A stretch of DNA of 64,000 bases from Neoroseomonas eburnea (GCF_018129005.1 NZ_JAAEDL010000026.1:1-64000), one strand, 5' to 3'; shown: positions 53,001 to 61,768, numbered from the stretch's first letter. Program-made: numbers and translations. Notes: a model not told the origin generated them from the letters alone.

Positions 53001-53693
53001 TTAAGCCGACGACACAGCCGCGAGGCGGTACACCGCCGCGAAGTGGCAGCCCGCGGCGCCGAGGACGAACATGTGCCACAGCGCATTGTGGTAGCGGAGC
53101 TGCGTTGCGAGATGCATCACGACGCCCGTGCTGTAGATCAGCCCGCCCGCCGCGAGCAGAACCATGTCCCGCGTGGGCAACGCGTCCAGCAATGGTCCAA
53201 GGGCGGTCACGCCGGCCCAGCCAAGCACGAGATAGGCAACAACCGACAAGCCCTCGAAGCGCCTACCGGCGAGCAATTTCAGGGTCGCGCCCGCAATAGC
53301 GCCGGCCCAGACGACAGCCAGCAGGCTCCAGCCTCGCGTTCCGGGAATCGCGAAGATGACGACGGGTGTGTAGGTTCCCGCGATCATCATGAAGATCGAA
53401 GCATGGTCGAGCCGCCGAAGCCGGGACTTCCAGCGGCCTTCCGTCGCGAGATTGTAGAGCGCCGAGAAGCCGAACATGGCCACCAGTCCGGTCAGGTAGG
53501 GGCCGATCGCAAGTCCTGTGAGCAGGTTGTCGGATCGCACCGCCAGAGCGAGCAACGCGACACACGCGGCTAGAGCCGCGGATGTACCGAGAAGGTGGAT
53601 GGTGCCGTCGGCCAGAAGCTCGCCTCGGGTGTACCGGTGAGTTGGCCGCGGGCCATCAGCCTCCAGCGAGACGGAGCTTTGCAGGATCATCAC
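53001..53693 (-). CDS. Hemolysin III / PAQR-family membrane protein
   Basis: 230 residues with seven hydrophobic segments. Family markers: YTRGELLADGTIHLLGTSAA, FGFSALYNLATEGRWKSRLR RLDHASIFMMIAGTYTPV (conserved His-Asp region), and YHNALWHMFVLGAAGCHFAAV with the two C-terminal histidines of the putative metal site. PAQR/HlyIII proteins are membrane proteins with hydrolase-like metal sites. It lies within the phage tail block as a probable passenger gene. Its start overlaps the stop of the preceding gene (ATGA). Confidence 0.85.
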   Translation of the reverse strand: MMILQSSVSLEADGPRPTHRYTRGELLADGTIHLLGTSAALAACVALLALAVRSDNLLTGLAIGPYLTGLVAMFGFSALYNLATEGRWKSRLRRLDHASIFMMIAGTYTPVVIFAIPGTRGWSLLAVVWAGAIAGATLKLLAGRRFEGLSVVAYLVLGWAGVTALGPLLDALPTRDMVLLAAGGLIYSTGVVMHLATQLRYHNALWHMFVLGAAGCHFAAVYRLAAVSSA

Positions 53694-54415
53694 ACAAACC
53701 GCGGAAGCAGGTTCTGCGTGAGCAAGACCGTGCGCTCAATCGCGGCGATGGCGGCCTCCTCGCGTCGCGCAGTGCTCGGGTGGTTTCCATGAACGAAGAG
53801 ATTTCCGGAGACCTGGTCGCGGAACCACCAGATGCTGGTCGTTGTGCTGTTCTCGCTGTGCCAAGCAGGCACGCTGCCGAGTGCCTCGCCGAGAATGCCA
53901 AAATCATCGAGCGACCCGATGTAGATGAGACTGTTCCGCAGCTGCCCGATCTCCTCTCGGAGCGCTGCGGCGCATGCGTGCTGCTGACGTTCGACGACTT
54001 CGGGCGGCCAGACGTCCGGACTGCCAGCGCTCCAGCCAATCTTGAGGAGGTTCGACCATCCCCAGCGGCTTGAGGTTGTATCGTAGGTCCCACCCAGCAG
54101 GGTGCGAGTCAAAGCATCAAGGAAGAGCCATACCGGCGTGTGCGCCCGAGCGTTGGGGCCGCGATCGCAAAGCCTCGCCGCCCGCTCGTGGCAGGCCTCG
54201 TAGCTCTGTTCGCCTTCTGCGCCGTAGATGCCGTCAGTTCCGGCGCCTACCCAATAGATGCCCCCCTTCGTAGACAGGTCCCGGCCGGACCACGGCAGGA
54301 ACAGGCCGGCGATGCCCGGCCGATCTGGGGTCGCCGGTGCAAAGCCCTGGTCAATGAGCCGGGAACGGACTTGCGCGAGGCGCTCGAAAGCCGGGCGCCC
54401 CAGGAAGGTCGTCAT
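53690..54415 (-). CDS. Hypothetical protein in prophage block
   Basis: 241 residues from ATG 54415. Soluble, with many Trp and Tyr: FERLAQVRSRLIDQGFAPAT, GLFLPWSGRDLSTKGGIYWV GAGTDGIYG, HTPVWLFLDALTRTLLGGTY, GWSNLLKIGW, LIYIGSLDDFGILGEALGSV, IWWFRDQVSGNLFVHGNHPS. The general look (small-molecule or base-binding alpha/beta protein, HGNHPS near the end) recalls uracil-DNA-glycosylase-like proteins, but I cannot assign a family. It overlaps the hemolysin-III start, so the two genes form a passenger pair. ATG 54415 is chosen because upstream sequence is Arg/Cys-rich. Confidence 0.6.
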   Translation of the reverse strand: MTTFLGRPAFERLAQVRSRLIDQGFAPATPDRPGIAGLFLPWSGRDLSTKGGIYWVGAGTDGIYGAEGEQSYEACHERAARLCDRGPNARAHTPVWLFLDALTRTLLGGTYDTTSSRWGWSNLLKIGWSAGSPDVWPPEVVERQQHACAAALREEIGQLRNSLIYIGSLDDFGILGEALGSVPAWHSENSTTTSIWWFRDQVSGNLFVHGNHPSTARREEAAIAAIERTVLLTQNLLPRFV

Positions 54416-54688
54416 TGGTCGCTCCCTGATGGTGAGCGTTTGATTCGGCCGTGGGTCGCCAAAGGACGGCAGCCGTCGCCACCTGACTGCCCGCGTCGGA
54501 CACCGATGGATAAGGCCGCAGCCTGAACGGCACTCGGTTCGGCCGGAACGCTTGTAGAAGAGATGGGGACGGCAGGTCGCCGCGGAAAGCCCGCCCGTGA
54601 GCGGCATAGGCTGGGCGTTACGGGGCGCGCGGCGGCGCCTATCCCGACCAGAGCGAGGGTACACGCGCGTGGGCGCGGCGGGCCGACA

Positions 54689-56695
54689 TCAGAGCGCGGT
54701 GGCAGAGACCGGCCCGGCCAGGGCCGAGACGTTGCCCTCGGCCGAGACGGCACGCAGCCAGTACCAGCGCGTGTCGCCGGCGGTCAGGCCGGTGCGGTCC
54801 CAGAAGAGGCCGCTCGCCTCCTCCGGCAGCTTGGTCGCGGCGGCGAGGCTGTTGGAGCTGGCCTCGAACACCTGCAGGCGCACGGCGTCGGGCGGGGAGC
54901 CGCCGGAGAGCCGGATGCCGCCGGCAATCCCCGTCGCCACGGGCGCCGTCACCGGAGTGGGGACGAGGGCCTGCCGCCAGCCCGACACCGCCCCACTGCG
55001 CGCCACGGCGCGCACCCGGAAGCCGGTCGGCTCGGCGGTGGGGATAGCGGCGGCGGTCGCACCCAAAGACCCACCATAGCCCTGCCAGGCCGCCACGGAG
55101 GCCGGCAGGAACTCCACCTGGTAGCCGGCGAGATGCGAGGACCCGACCGCCGCCCAGGAAACGGCGAGGATAGCGAAGGCTACCGTCTCCGGCGTCTCCA
55201 CCGTGATGCTGGCGGGCGCGGCGATGACGCCGGGGTTGGGGAGAACGACCGCGGGATTGCTCCCCGTCGCGCGTTCATCCACCGCCGGGTTCCAGTCCCA
55301 CACCGCGGCGTCCTCCTCCTCCAGGGTGAGGTCGACCCCGCCCTCGGCCGCCAGCGACCAGGCGGTGACCCGCGCCGGGAAGGGCGTGAGGCGGTCGAGG
55401 GCGACCGTCGCCGCCTCCCAGGGCCGCAGCCGCAGGGCGGAGAGGTTGGCCGGGAAGGCGACGGTGCGCTGACGACGGTTGCGCTCCAGCTCAACCTTCA
55501 TCAGCCGCTGCACCGTGCTGACCGAGGTGGTGAGCGGGAACTCGAGGTCGCGGTAGATCATCTCGCCGCCATCCTGGGCGACGTAGTTGGAGGCCAGCAG
55601 CGGCGGGGCGTCAGTCGGCTGCCAGTTGGCGGCCGGCTCGACATAGACGGCGCGCACCCCGTTGAAGAGGTCCCGCCGCGGCCGTGCGCCCTGGATGGTG
55701 ACGTCGCCGCGCAGATCATCCGAGGTCAGGGTCGCCGCCGGCAGGGCCGGCGCCCCGGCATGGATGAAGAATCGCCCGCCCGAGACGACCAGCGCGCCGG
55801 CCATGGCAGCGACGAACTTGCGGGTGATGGCGATCTTGCCCTCGGCGAGGGACAGCACGCCGTTGGCGGTGTAGCGGCGCTCGTAGACCCCGGCCCTGGT
55901 GCCGACCAACTCGTCGCAGATGTTGGCCGCGGCCATGAGGGCGGGGATGTCGATGTCGGTCCAGGAGGCCCGCCAGCCGAAGGGGGCGGTGAGGTACCAG
56001 GCGAGCAGCAGGGCGGGATTGTCGGACCAGCCCGTCGTGCCGGTGCGCGGGTCGAGGATGGTATCGGCGCCCTCGACGATGGCGGCGATGTTGGGCGGGC
56101 CGGCGGGGAAGGCCTCGGCGGTGAGCTTGAGCCGCACGGCGACATAGGCGCGGCCGCGGCCACGATGCTCGCTGGTCCACTGGCCGCCAGTCTCAGCGAT
56201 GAGGTTGGCGTCGGCGCCCTGGTCCGGCTCGCCGAGATGGCGGTCGATGCGGACCAGCCCGGCGAGGGATCCATCGCTCTCCAGCTTGTCGCCGAGATAG
56301 ATCTCGCCGATGGCGCGGACGTGGTGCGCGGCGAGCACCACCACCGAGTAGAAATAGCCATCGGCGCGGCCCTCATCGTCGGTCGCCGAGTGGAGGAAGA
56401 CGATCGGCCCCGAGACCTTGCAGCGTCCGACGATGATCTGGTGCTCGGTGACGGGCTGGCGGAAGGCCTGGGTGCGGCCGGCGCCGGGCTGGCCGGCATC
56501 GAAGCCGGCGATCGCCGCCGCCTGCGGGCTGAGGCTGGCCTGCTTTTTCTGCTTTTGCGGAAAGACCGACTGGCCGATGGCGGAGACGATGAAGGCGGCG
56601 CCGGCGCCGACCACCGCACCGATGATGCCGCCACCGACCGCGGCGGAGGCGACGCCGGCCGCGGCCACGGCGATCAGCGGCACCGCAGCCGGCAT
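54689..56695 (-). CDS. Phage tail-tip protein (J-like)
   Basis: 668 residues. The N-terminus is hydrophobic and Gly/Ala-rich (LIAVAAAGVASAAVGGGIIG), as in tail-tip hubs of HK97-like and Rhizobiales phages. Central beta-rich domains (IIVGRCKVSGPIVFLHSATD, NPALLLAWYLTAPFGWRASW) follow. The C-terminal 220 residues are fibronectin-III-like (SITVETPETVAFAILAVSWA, PTGFRVRAVARSGAVSGWRQ, LFWDRTGLTAGDTRWYWLRA). It would form the central tip fibre or host-recognition hub. It overlaps the next gene upstream by one base. Confidence 0.78.
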   Translation of the reverse strand: MPAAVPLIAVAAAGVASAAVGGGIIGAVVGAGAAFIVSAIGQSVFPQKQKKQASLSPQAAAIAGFDAGQPGAGRTQAFRQPVTEHQIIVGRCKVSGPIVFLHSATDDEGRADGYFYSVVVLAAHHVRAIGEIYLGDKLESDGSLAGLVRIDRHLGEPDQGADANLIAETGGQWTSEHRGRGRAYVAVRLKLTAEAFPAGPPNIAAIVEGADTILDPRTGTTGWSDNPALLLAWYLTAPFGWRASWTDIDIPALMAAANICDELVGTRAGVYERRYTANGVLSLAEGKIAITRKFVAAMAGALVVSGGRFFIHAGAPALPAATLTSDDLRGDVTIQGARPRRDLFNGVRAVYVEPAANWQPTDAPPLLASNYVAQDGGEMIYRDLEFPLTTSVSTVQRLMKVELERNRRQRTVAFPANLSALRLRPWEAATVALDRLTPFPARVTAWSLAAEGGVDLTLEEEDAAVWDWNPAVDERATGSNPAVVLPNPGVIAAPASITVETPETVAFAILAVSWAAVGSSHLAGYQVEFLPASVAAWQGYGGSLGATAAAIPTAEPTGFRVRAVARSGAVSGWRQALVPTPVTAPVATGIAGGIRLSGGSPPDAVRLQVFEASSNSLAAATKLPEEASGLFWDRTGLTAGDTRWYWLRAVSAEGNVSALAGPVSATAL

Positions 56696-57048
56696 CAGGC
56701 GATCCTCCAGGCGATGGCGCAGGTGGTGAGCGGGACGCGGATCAGGCCGCGGGGACCGACGAAGGCGGCGCGGCCGCCATCGACCACCACGCCGAGGCGG
56801 GGCGGGTCGCCGGCGAGGACGACATCGCCCGCCCGTGCGAAGGCCGGCGGGATGCGGGGAAAGCCCGCGCTATCCGCAGTGGCCTCCAACGAAGCGCGGC
56901 TGCGCCAACCGGGCCGGCGGCCGGTCGTAGCCATCACCGCCGCCAGGGCGAAGCGCCCGCAGTTCCAGCGATGCGCGGCGAAGGGCCGCGTCTCCGCCGC
57001 GGCCAGCAGCGCCGCCAGCCGTGCAGGCCAATCCGGACGCCGAGCCAT
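56695..57048 (-). CDS. DUF6950-type phage protein (NlpC/P60-like)
   Basis: 117 residues from ATG 57048. ARRPDWPARLAALLAAAETR PFAAHRWNCGRFALAAVMATTG gives the short N-terminal helix and the NCGRFA segment with the candidate nucleophile Cys. DVVLAGDPPRLGVVVDGGRA and VGPRGLIRVPL follow. It is at the genomic position of the tail-associated NlpC/P60 peptidase (gpK-like) in siphophages, between the minor tail protein and the tip protein. The His partner expected after the Cys is not obvious, so activity is uncertain. Confidence 0.65.
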   Translation of the reverse strand: MARRPDWPARLAALLAAAETRPFAAHRWNCGRFALAAVMATTGRRPGWRSRASLEATADSAGFPRIPPAFARAGDVVLAGDPPRLGVVVDGGRAAFVGPRGLIRVPLTTCAIAWRIA

Positions 57049-57626
57049 CAGTTGGCCGGCAGCCGGATCTCCGCCTCCTGCAGTGCTGGGACGAACTCGA
57101 AGAAGCGGTCGCCCGGATACTCGGCCTGCTGGTCGGCGTCGGTGTAGCGGCGCACCTCGGCGCGCTCGAGGTCGACCAGCCGGCTTTCGCAGGTGAGCGA
57201 GATCCGCGGCTCGGCGCCGTCCACCACCTGCATGGTGTCCATCAGCCCGGCCCAAAGCGGGAACGGGTCGGCGACGAAAGCGCCCTCGGCATCGAGCAGC
57301 ACACCCCACAGCCGCGCCGGGCGGAGGCGGAAGGACTGCTCGGCCAGCGCAATGTCGACCACCTCCTGCGGCACCGGCGAGAGCGTGAGCGTGATGCGCA
57401 CGGCGCGGAGCTCGGCGGTCTCCTCGATGTCAGAGACCGCCCCGATGGTGCCCATACCCTCATAGGTCACGCCGGCCCAATCGAGCGGACCGAGCCCGGT
57501 CCAGGCGCGGATCGGGCCGGAGGCGAAGTCGAGTTCGACCAGCACCACCGGCGTCGCCACCGGCGCGGTCGCCGCCGCGGCGGCCTGCGGCGAGAGCCGC
57601 GGCGTGGCGGCGATGCCCTCCGTCAT
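57048..57626 (-). CDS. Phage minor tail protein (DUF2163-like position)
   Basis: 192 residues from ATG 57626. Beta-rich: TPVVLVELDFASGPIRAWTG, WAGVTYEGMGTIGAVSDIEE, VRITLTLSPVPQEVVDIALA, LWGVLLDAEGAFVADPFPLW AGLMDTMQVVDGAEPRISLT CESRLVDLERAEVRRYTDAD QQAEYPGDRFFEFVPALQEA. The CESRLVDLxxxxxRRYTxxDQxxxYPGDxxF phrase is typical of tail proteins preceding the NlpC/P60 gene. It overlaps both neighbours by ATGA. Confidence 0.75.
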   Translation of the reverse strand: MTEGIAATPRLSPQAAAAATAPVATPVVLVELDFASGPIRAWTGLGPLDWAGVTYEGMGTIGAVSDIEETAELRAVRITLTLSPVPQEVVDIALAEQSFRLRPARLWGVLLDAEGAFVADPFPLWAGLMDTMQVVDGAEPRISLTCESRLVDLERAEVRRYTDADQQAEYPGDRFFEFVPALQEAEIRLPAN

Positions 57627-58312
57627 GGCAAGGCTTCCTCCAGGCGGATGGTGATGGCGGTGAAGCGTCCCGGCCGGGTGGGGTTGGCGCCCTCGTCGTC
57701 GGAAGCGAGGCGCATGGCGACGGTGGGCGTGGTCAGCACCAGGGGCTCGGCGAGCGACGCCGCGGCGCGCAGCGGCGGGGCGATCGGGATGGTCGCCGTG
57801 CCGGCGCCGGAGGCGACCACCTGCTCGGTCGCCATATAGAGCCGACCGGCGAGGCCGATATGGTCCCCGGCCCCGACCGCCACCGCGCTCGGCCACCACC
57901 CCTGGGTCGCAAGCGACAGAGCCCCGCGCGCCGCGCCAGCCGCCAGAGACGGCGTGCCCGATCCGACGACGAGCCCCGTCCCGTCGGTGAAGATCGTCGC
58001 GTCCGAGAAGGAATAGGGCCCCGTCGGCACCTCGCCCTGGCTGCGCGGATCGCCGGTGCGGTATTCGCGCCGCCAATCCCAGATGCGGACCGTGTTGGCC
58101 GAGCCGGCCAGCGCTGCCAGCAGTCCCTCCAGCACACCGGCCTGGATGCGGTTGAGCGGGTCGAAGCTGGCCTCGGCGATCCAGCGTGCCCCGTCGCGGC
58201 GGAGCACCTGGGTGGCGCGACTGACCGGCGAGACGAAGCGCAGCGTGTTGTGCTGCAGGTAAAAGCTCAGCCGCGACGGCCGCAGCGCGGCGGGCCAGGC
58301 GTATTCGGTCAT
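57623..58312 (-). CDS. Phage distal/minor tail protein
   Basis: 229 residues. Beta-rich, with a start resembling distal tail or baseplate-hub proteins: TEYAWPAALRPSRLSFYLQH, FVSPVSRATQVLRRDGARWI AEASFDPLNRIQAGVLEGLL, TVRIWDWRREYRTGD, and a C-terminal LVLTTPTVAMRLASDDEGAN. It follows the tape measure by 16 bases in transcription order, where the distal tail protein is expected. Overlaps the next gene by ATGA. Confidence 0.7.
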   Translation of the reverse strand: MTEYAWPAALRPSRLSFYLQHNTLRFVSPVSRATQVLRRDGARWIAEASFDPLNRIQAGVLEGLLAALAGSANTVRIWDWRREYRTGDPRSQGEVPTGPYSFSDATIFTDGTGLVVGSGTPSLAAGAARGALSLATQGWWPSAVAVGAGDHIGLAGRLYMATEQVVASGAGTATIPIAPPLRAAASLAEPLVLTTPTVAMRLASDDEGANPTRPGRFTAITIRLEEALP

Positions 58313-58327
58313 GGCTCGCCCTCCCTG

Positions 58328-60502
58328 CTACCCGCGCACGGTGTCGTAGGCCGCCCCACCGCGGCGGATGGCATCCAGCGTCATCGCCGAAGCCTGGCGG
58401 GCGATCTGCCCGGCGAGCAGCCGCAGCCGCGCCTCGACGCCGGCGTCCGCGCCACGGGCATCGATGCTGATGCTGGTGTGGATGGTGGGGGCGCCTCCGC
58501 CCGGGGTGACGCCGTTGGGCAGAACGGTGCCGGCCTGGCGGGGGACGAACCATTCCGGTCCGCGCTCGCCGACGACATAGGGCTGGCCGGCGGCAACCGG
58601 CCCACCCTCGGCGCGGAACAGGCCGCCGAGCCAGGAGCCGACATCGGTGAACAGGCTGTCGAAGGAGATGCCCGACAGCCCGGCCGAGACCGCGTTGCCC
58701 AGCGGCTCGGTGATGACCTTGCGGGTGAGGACGCGGGTGATGTCCTGCAGCAGCCCCTCCAGCACCGAGGAGAACTTCTCGCCCTTGACGATGGCGTCCT
58801 CGAAGGCGCTGGAGAAGGTGAGGCCCAGCTCGCGGACGGTGTCGGAAGTGCGTTCCGCGCCGCGCTGCACACGCTCCTCCGCCCGCTCCAGCTCCTCCAT
58901 GGCCGCGACCGCCTCGCGCTGGATGGTCTCGTCGGGCACCGCCCGGCCAGCCCGTTCCGCGCGCTCCACCAGGCTGGAGAGATTGGCGAGGCGGCGCTGG
59001 TAGCGCTCATAGGCGGTCTCGTTCTGCTGGATCAGCCGCTCTCGCTCGCGCAGCAGCTCGTTGAGCTCGCGCTCGGCCTCGCGTGCCTCCCGCGCGCCCT
59101 CGGTGCTGGCGCGGCGGACCGCGGCGACGCGCGGCTCAAGGCGCCGCAGCGCCTCGTCGCGCTCCTGCAGGGCCAGGGTCTCGAGGCGGTTGCGCTCGGC
59201 GGCGGTGACGCCACCCGCGGCCTCGGCCTCGCGCAGCCGGCGGACCCGTTCCTCGTACTCCCGGTTGATCCGGAAGCGGTCGTCGAGGTCGCGGGTGAGC
59301 TCCTGGACGTCCTGCGTGGCGCGGCGCCGGCGGGCCTCGGCGGCCTGGGCGGCGGCGCTCTCCTGCTCGCTCCGCTGGCGCTCGCCGGCGGCCTGCTCGC
59401 CGCGGGTGATCTCGGCCTGAATCTCGGTGTATTGCCGGCGTAGCTCCTCCAGCCGGGCCGCACGATCGACGCCGGCCTGCTGCTCGGCAGTGCCGACCAG
59501 GCCGGGGCGGATGCTGCCGCGGCGGACCGGCGCGGTGAGGCTGGCGCGGCCGTCCTGCTGGCTTTCCAGCCGGGCGATCTGCGCCGCCAGCGCCTCGGCC
59601 TGGCGGCGCATGCCGGCGAAGCGTTCCTCCTCGCTGAGCAGGCCCGCACCCTGGCGGACGCCGTCCACCGCGCGGGCGGCGGCCGAGAGCGCCCGCGCCA
59701 GCGCGTTAGAGAGGCCGATGGCGCGGTCGAGCTGGCCGAGGAAGTTCTCGGTTGCCGCCGTCAGCTGCCCGAAGGCGCGGCCGAGCGAGAGCGGGGCGCG
59801 GTCGAGCTCGGCGCCGAGCCGCTCCGTCGCGCGCAGCAGTGCGGGGAACACCCGCTCGGCGGTGAGCTTGCCCTCGCTGCCGAGCTTGCGCAGTTCGCCG
59901 ATCGAGACGCCGAGTTCCTTGGCCAGGCCCTCGGCCAGCAGTGGCATGGCCTCGAGGATGGAGCGGAGCTCATCGCCCTGCAGCACGCCGGAGGCCAGCG
60001 CCTGGGCGAGCTGGAGGGTGGCCGAGGAGATCTCCTGCGTCGAGGCGCCGGAGACGATAGCGACGCGCTGCAGGCCGCCGACCAGGCGGACCACCTGGTC
60101 GGAGGTGGCGCCGATCTCGCGGGCGGCGATCGCGAAGCGCTGGAAGGCATCGACGCTCTCCGACACCGCGACGCCGGTGGACAGCGCGTTGCGGTACAGC
60201 GCCTCGTAGACCGCACCGGCGCGTTCGACCGAGCCGGTGGCGTTCTGCAGGCGGGAGAGGCTCTGCGTCAGCGCGTCGCCGGCCTGGACCAGGGCGCGGG
60301 CCGCCACCGCCACGCCGGCGAGCTGGATCCCCCGCACGGCGACGTCGAGCAGTTCCAGCGATCGCGAGGCGCGCTCGGCGCCGCCCTTGATCTGGTCGAG
60401 GGAGCGCTGGCCGGTCTCGCCGACCTCTCGCAGGCCAGCCTTGACCCGGGCGGCATCGTTCAGCGAGAGGCGGACCGAGACGCGGCGCGTGCTATCCCCC
60501 AT
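58328..60502 (-). CDS. Phage tail tape-measure protein
   Basis: 724 residues from ATG 60502. The N-terminal 350 residues hold the tape-measure domain (SLELLDVAVRGIQLAGVAVA, AYEAL-type helices, GVAVSESVDAFQRFAIAARE, GEMRSI-like DELRSILEAMPLLAEGLAKE LGVSIGELRKLGSEGKLTAE). A long coiled coil rich in Arg/Glu/Ala lies at about 340-560, and the C-terminal domain has RAEGGPVAAGQPYVVGERGP EWFVPRQAGTVLPNG, a phrase found at the end of many tape-measure proteins. Its start lies inside the end of the chaperone extension frame. Confidence 0.85.
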   Translation of the reverse strand: MGDSTRRVSVRLSLNDAARVKAGLREVGETGQRSLDQIKGGAERASRSLELLDVAVRGIQLAGVAVAARALVQAGDALTQSLSRLQNATGSVERAGAVYEALYRNALSTGVAVSESVDAFQRFAIAAREIGATSDQVVRLVGGLQRVAIVSGASTQEISSATLQLAQALASGVLQGDELRSILEAMPLLAEGLAKELGVSIGELRKLGSEGKLTAERVFPALLRATERLGAELDRAPLSLGRAFGQLTAATENFLGQLDRAIGLSNALARALSAAARAVDGVRQGAGLLSEEERFAGMRRQAEALAAQIARLESQQDGRASLTAPVRRGSIRPGLVGTAEQQAGVDRAARLEELRRQYTEIQAEITRGEQAAGERQRSEQESAAAQAAEARRRRATQDVQELTRDLDDRFRINREYEERVRRLREAEAAGGVTAAERNRLETLALQERDEALRRLEPRVAAVRRASTEGAREAREAERELNELLRERERLIQQNETAYERYQRRLANLSSLVERAERAGRAVPDETIQREAVAAMEELERAEERVQRGAERTSDTVRELGLTFSSAFEDAIVKGEKFSSVLEGLLQDITRVLTRKVITEPLGNAVSAGLSGISFDSLFTDVGSWLGGLFRAEGGPVAAGQPYVVGERGPEWFVPRQAGTVLPNGVTPGGGAPTIHTSISIDARGADAGVEARLRLLAGQIARQASAMTLDAIRRGGAAYDTVRG

Positions 60503-61195
60503 GCGGGTTTTCCTCCCCTTCGCGGCGGGCGGTGCTGCCCTCGGCCATGCCGATGCGGATGGCGAGCAGCATTTCGGCGGCGGGCCAGCCGGCGGCACCC
60601 AACTCGCGCGCTGCGGCGAGTGCACCGGCGGTATCGAGCGTCAGGCCAGCCATGGTCGCCTCAGCGCACGCGGTCCCCGCCGCCCAGCAGGCATGGCCCT
60701 CAAGGCTGGTCGGCGCGTGCGTGGTGTAGGGGCAGGCATCGGCGCAGTCGCGATCCAGGGCGGCGCAGCCGCGGCAGTAGTCGGGCCCGCGGCCGAAGTG
60801 CCAGGCGGCGCGGGCCCTCAGCCGTTTCCCTCGGCGGCCACCGCGGCCACCGGCGCCGTGGCGCGGTCCCAGAAGGCGGCGGCGATGTCGTCGAGATCCA
60901 TCAGGCGCTCGACCGCCTCGGGCAAGAGCGGCAGCGGCTTGCCGGCGGCATCGCCGACGCCCTCCCAGGCGGTGACGGCGTGGCGGGCGAGCGCCTTGAC
61001 CAGGAAGGCGAAGGACAGGCCGCGCGACATGTCGGGGTCGAGCTCCGGATCGGCGATGCGGATCGCCGCGAGGCGGCGCGCGGCGGCGGCCTGCGCCGCG
61101 GCCATGACCGCCGTCGTCACCGGCCGGATCTCGACGCGGACGCCGCGCGGCAGCTCGAGCCAGTACGGCTCGGCCGGAAGGTCGAGGGTGAGCAT
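60492..61195 (-). CDS. Tail-assembly chaperone -1 frameshift product (G-T type)
   Basis: If ribosomes slip -1 at GGGAAAC (60824-60830), translation of the 125-residue chaperone continues for 110 residues (CGG at 60824 down to a TAG at 60492-60494). The extension contains RARAAWHFGRGPDYCRGCAA, LDRDCADACPYTTHAPTSLE GHACWAA, LTLDTAGALAAARELGAAGW PAAEMLLAIRIGMAEGS. It has no good start codon of its own near its beginning, is rich in Cys, and ends inside the tape-measure start. This is the lambda G/GT arrangement used for chaperoning tail-tube assembly around the tape measure. Confidence 0.72.
60821..61195 (-). CDS. Tail-assembly chaperone, zero-frame protein
   Basis: 125 residues from ATG 61195 (GGAGA five bases upstream; stop TGA at 60818-60820). 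LTLDLPAEPYWLELPRGVRVEIRPV opens the protein, a helical middle follows (AVMAAAQAAAARRLAAIRIA, MSRGLSFAFLVKALARHAVT AWEGVGDAAGKPLPLLPEAVERLMDLDDIAAAF), and the end is AAVAAEGNG. The pattern WEGVGDxxGxPxPxxPEAVxxLM is typical of tail chaperones of this phage group. The gene is first in the tail module here. Confidence 0.8.
60824..60830 (-). promoter_or_regulatory. Programmed -1 frameshift slippery site GGGAAAC
   Basis: On the coding strand the zero frame reads GAG GGA AAC GGC TGA. The heptamer G GGA AAC fits X-XXY-YYZ exactly and lies two codons before the zero-frame stop. A -1 slip gives GGG AAA CGG CTG and enters the 110-codon extension. Lambda gpG/gpGT uses the near-identical GGGAAAG. Confidence 0.78.
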
Positions 61196-61545
61196 CAAAT
61201 TCTCCGTTCAGGAATTCAGACGGTGCGGGGCGGCGGAGGGCGATGGGGCCGCAGGGCAGCTCTCAGTCCCGGCGGCGGCATATGCGAAGCTGTCGTGTGG
61301 AGAAGGCTCGCTAAGCGGCGAACGCCAAAGCGCCCCTTGAGCCTGGGGCGACTTTCTCGCCCAGAGGCCGACGCTGAGTGGTCATATCCACAAAACACGG
61401 GCAGCGTTGCCAGAGAACGGTCTCCGGCGCCGCTTGATAGAACCAGCCTGGGCACCCTGTCGGTCTGATGCAGCCCGATTTCTGTTGTGTTCACCAACTT
61501 TGCAGTGTCAGACTGTCATCGCTTTACTTCTCAAGGAAGACGAGG
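61196..61545. other. Intergenic region at the prophage edge; G+C drop begins
   Basis: 350 bp between the chaperone start (minus) and the small protein gene (plus). No gene or repeat recognised. From about 61460 onward the base composition becomes visibly richer in A+T than in the rest of the window, marking a change of DNA source. Promoters for both directions should lie here. Confidence 0.55.
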
Positions 61546-61755
61546 ATGGCGAAAGAATCGAAAGCCAAGTCTACTGAGCTTGAGATCAGGTCGGGCGGGA
61601 GGTCGGGCGACGAAAATTCGCTAGTAATCTCGGGTAACATCCCAAATCTGCACGATGATCCACAGAAGGTGCACCAGCTTCTCGATTTGCTGGGCCTTCC
61701 TCCAGGCACGCAGGTTCGCCTGACTACGACGGCGAGTTCGGTAATCGTCCGCTGA
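61546..61755 (+). CDS. Small hypothetical protein, first gene of the low-GC block
   Basis: 69 residues from ATG 61546 (AGGAAGACGAGG upstream). Lys/Ser/Glu-rich start (AKESKAKSTELEIRSGGRSG), middle DENSLVISGNIPNLHDDPQK VHQLLDLLGLPPGTQVRLTT, end TASSVIVR. No Cys; no membrane segment. It ends 13 bases before the heme-oxygenase-like gene, so the genes are probably co-transcribed. It could be a substrate or precursor peptide for the following enzymes or a small accessory protein; nothing proves either. Confidence 0.55.
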   Translation: MAKESKAKSTELEIRSGGRSGDENSLVISGNIPNLHDDPQKVHQLLDLLGLPPGTQVRLTTTASSVIVR

Positions 61756-61768
61756 CGCAGTACGGGCA

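Larger units (their letters stand above)
51031..61195 (-). mobile_element. Prophage tail module
   Basis: Minus-strand run of siphophage-like tail genes in normal order: tail-assembly chaperone with frameshift extension, tape measure, two distal/minor tail proteins, DUF6950-type peptidase-like protein, tail-tip protein, tail fibre. A hemolysin-III gene and a hypothetical gene lie between the tip and fibre genes. No head, packaging, lysis or integrase genes are attached, so it is a partial prophage. Confidence 0.75.

Noticed and set aside
54563-57196. An 877-codon plus-strand open frame
   Set aside because: It lies opposite the tail-tip and DUF6950-type genes and consists of low-complexity Gly/Arg/Asp-rich sequence.
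60492-60653. Separate 53-residue gene starting at ATG 60653
   Set aside because: The same frame stays open upstream back to the slippery site and carries a cysteine-rich conserved-looking part, so it is better read as the end of the frameshift product.
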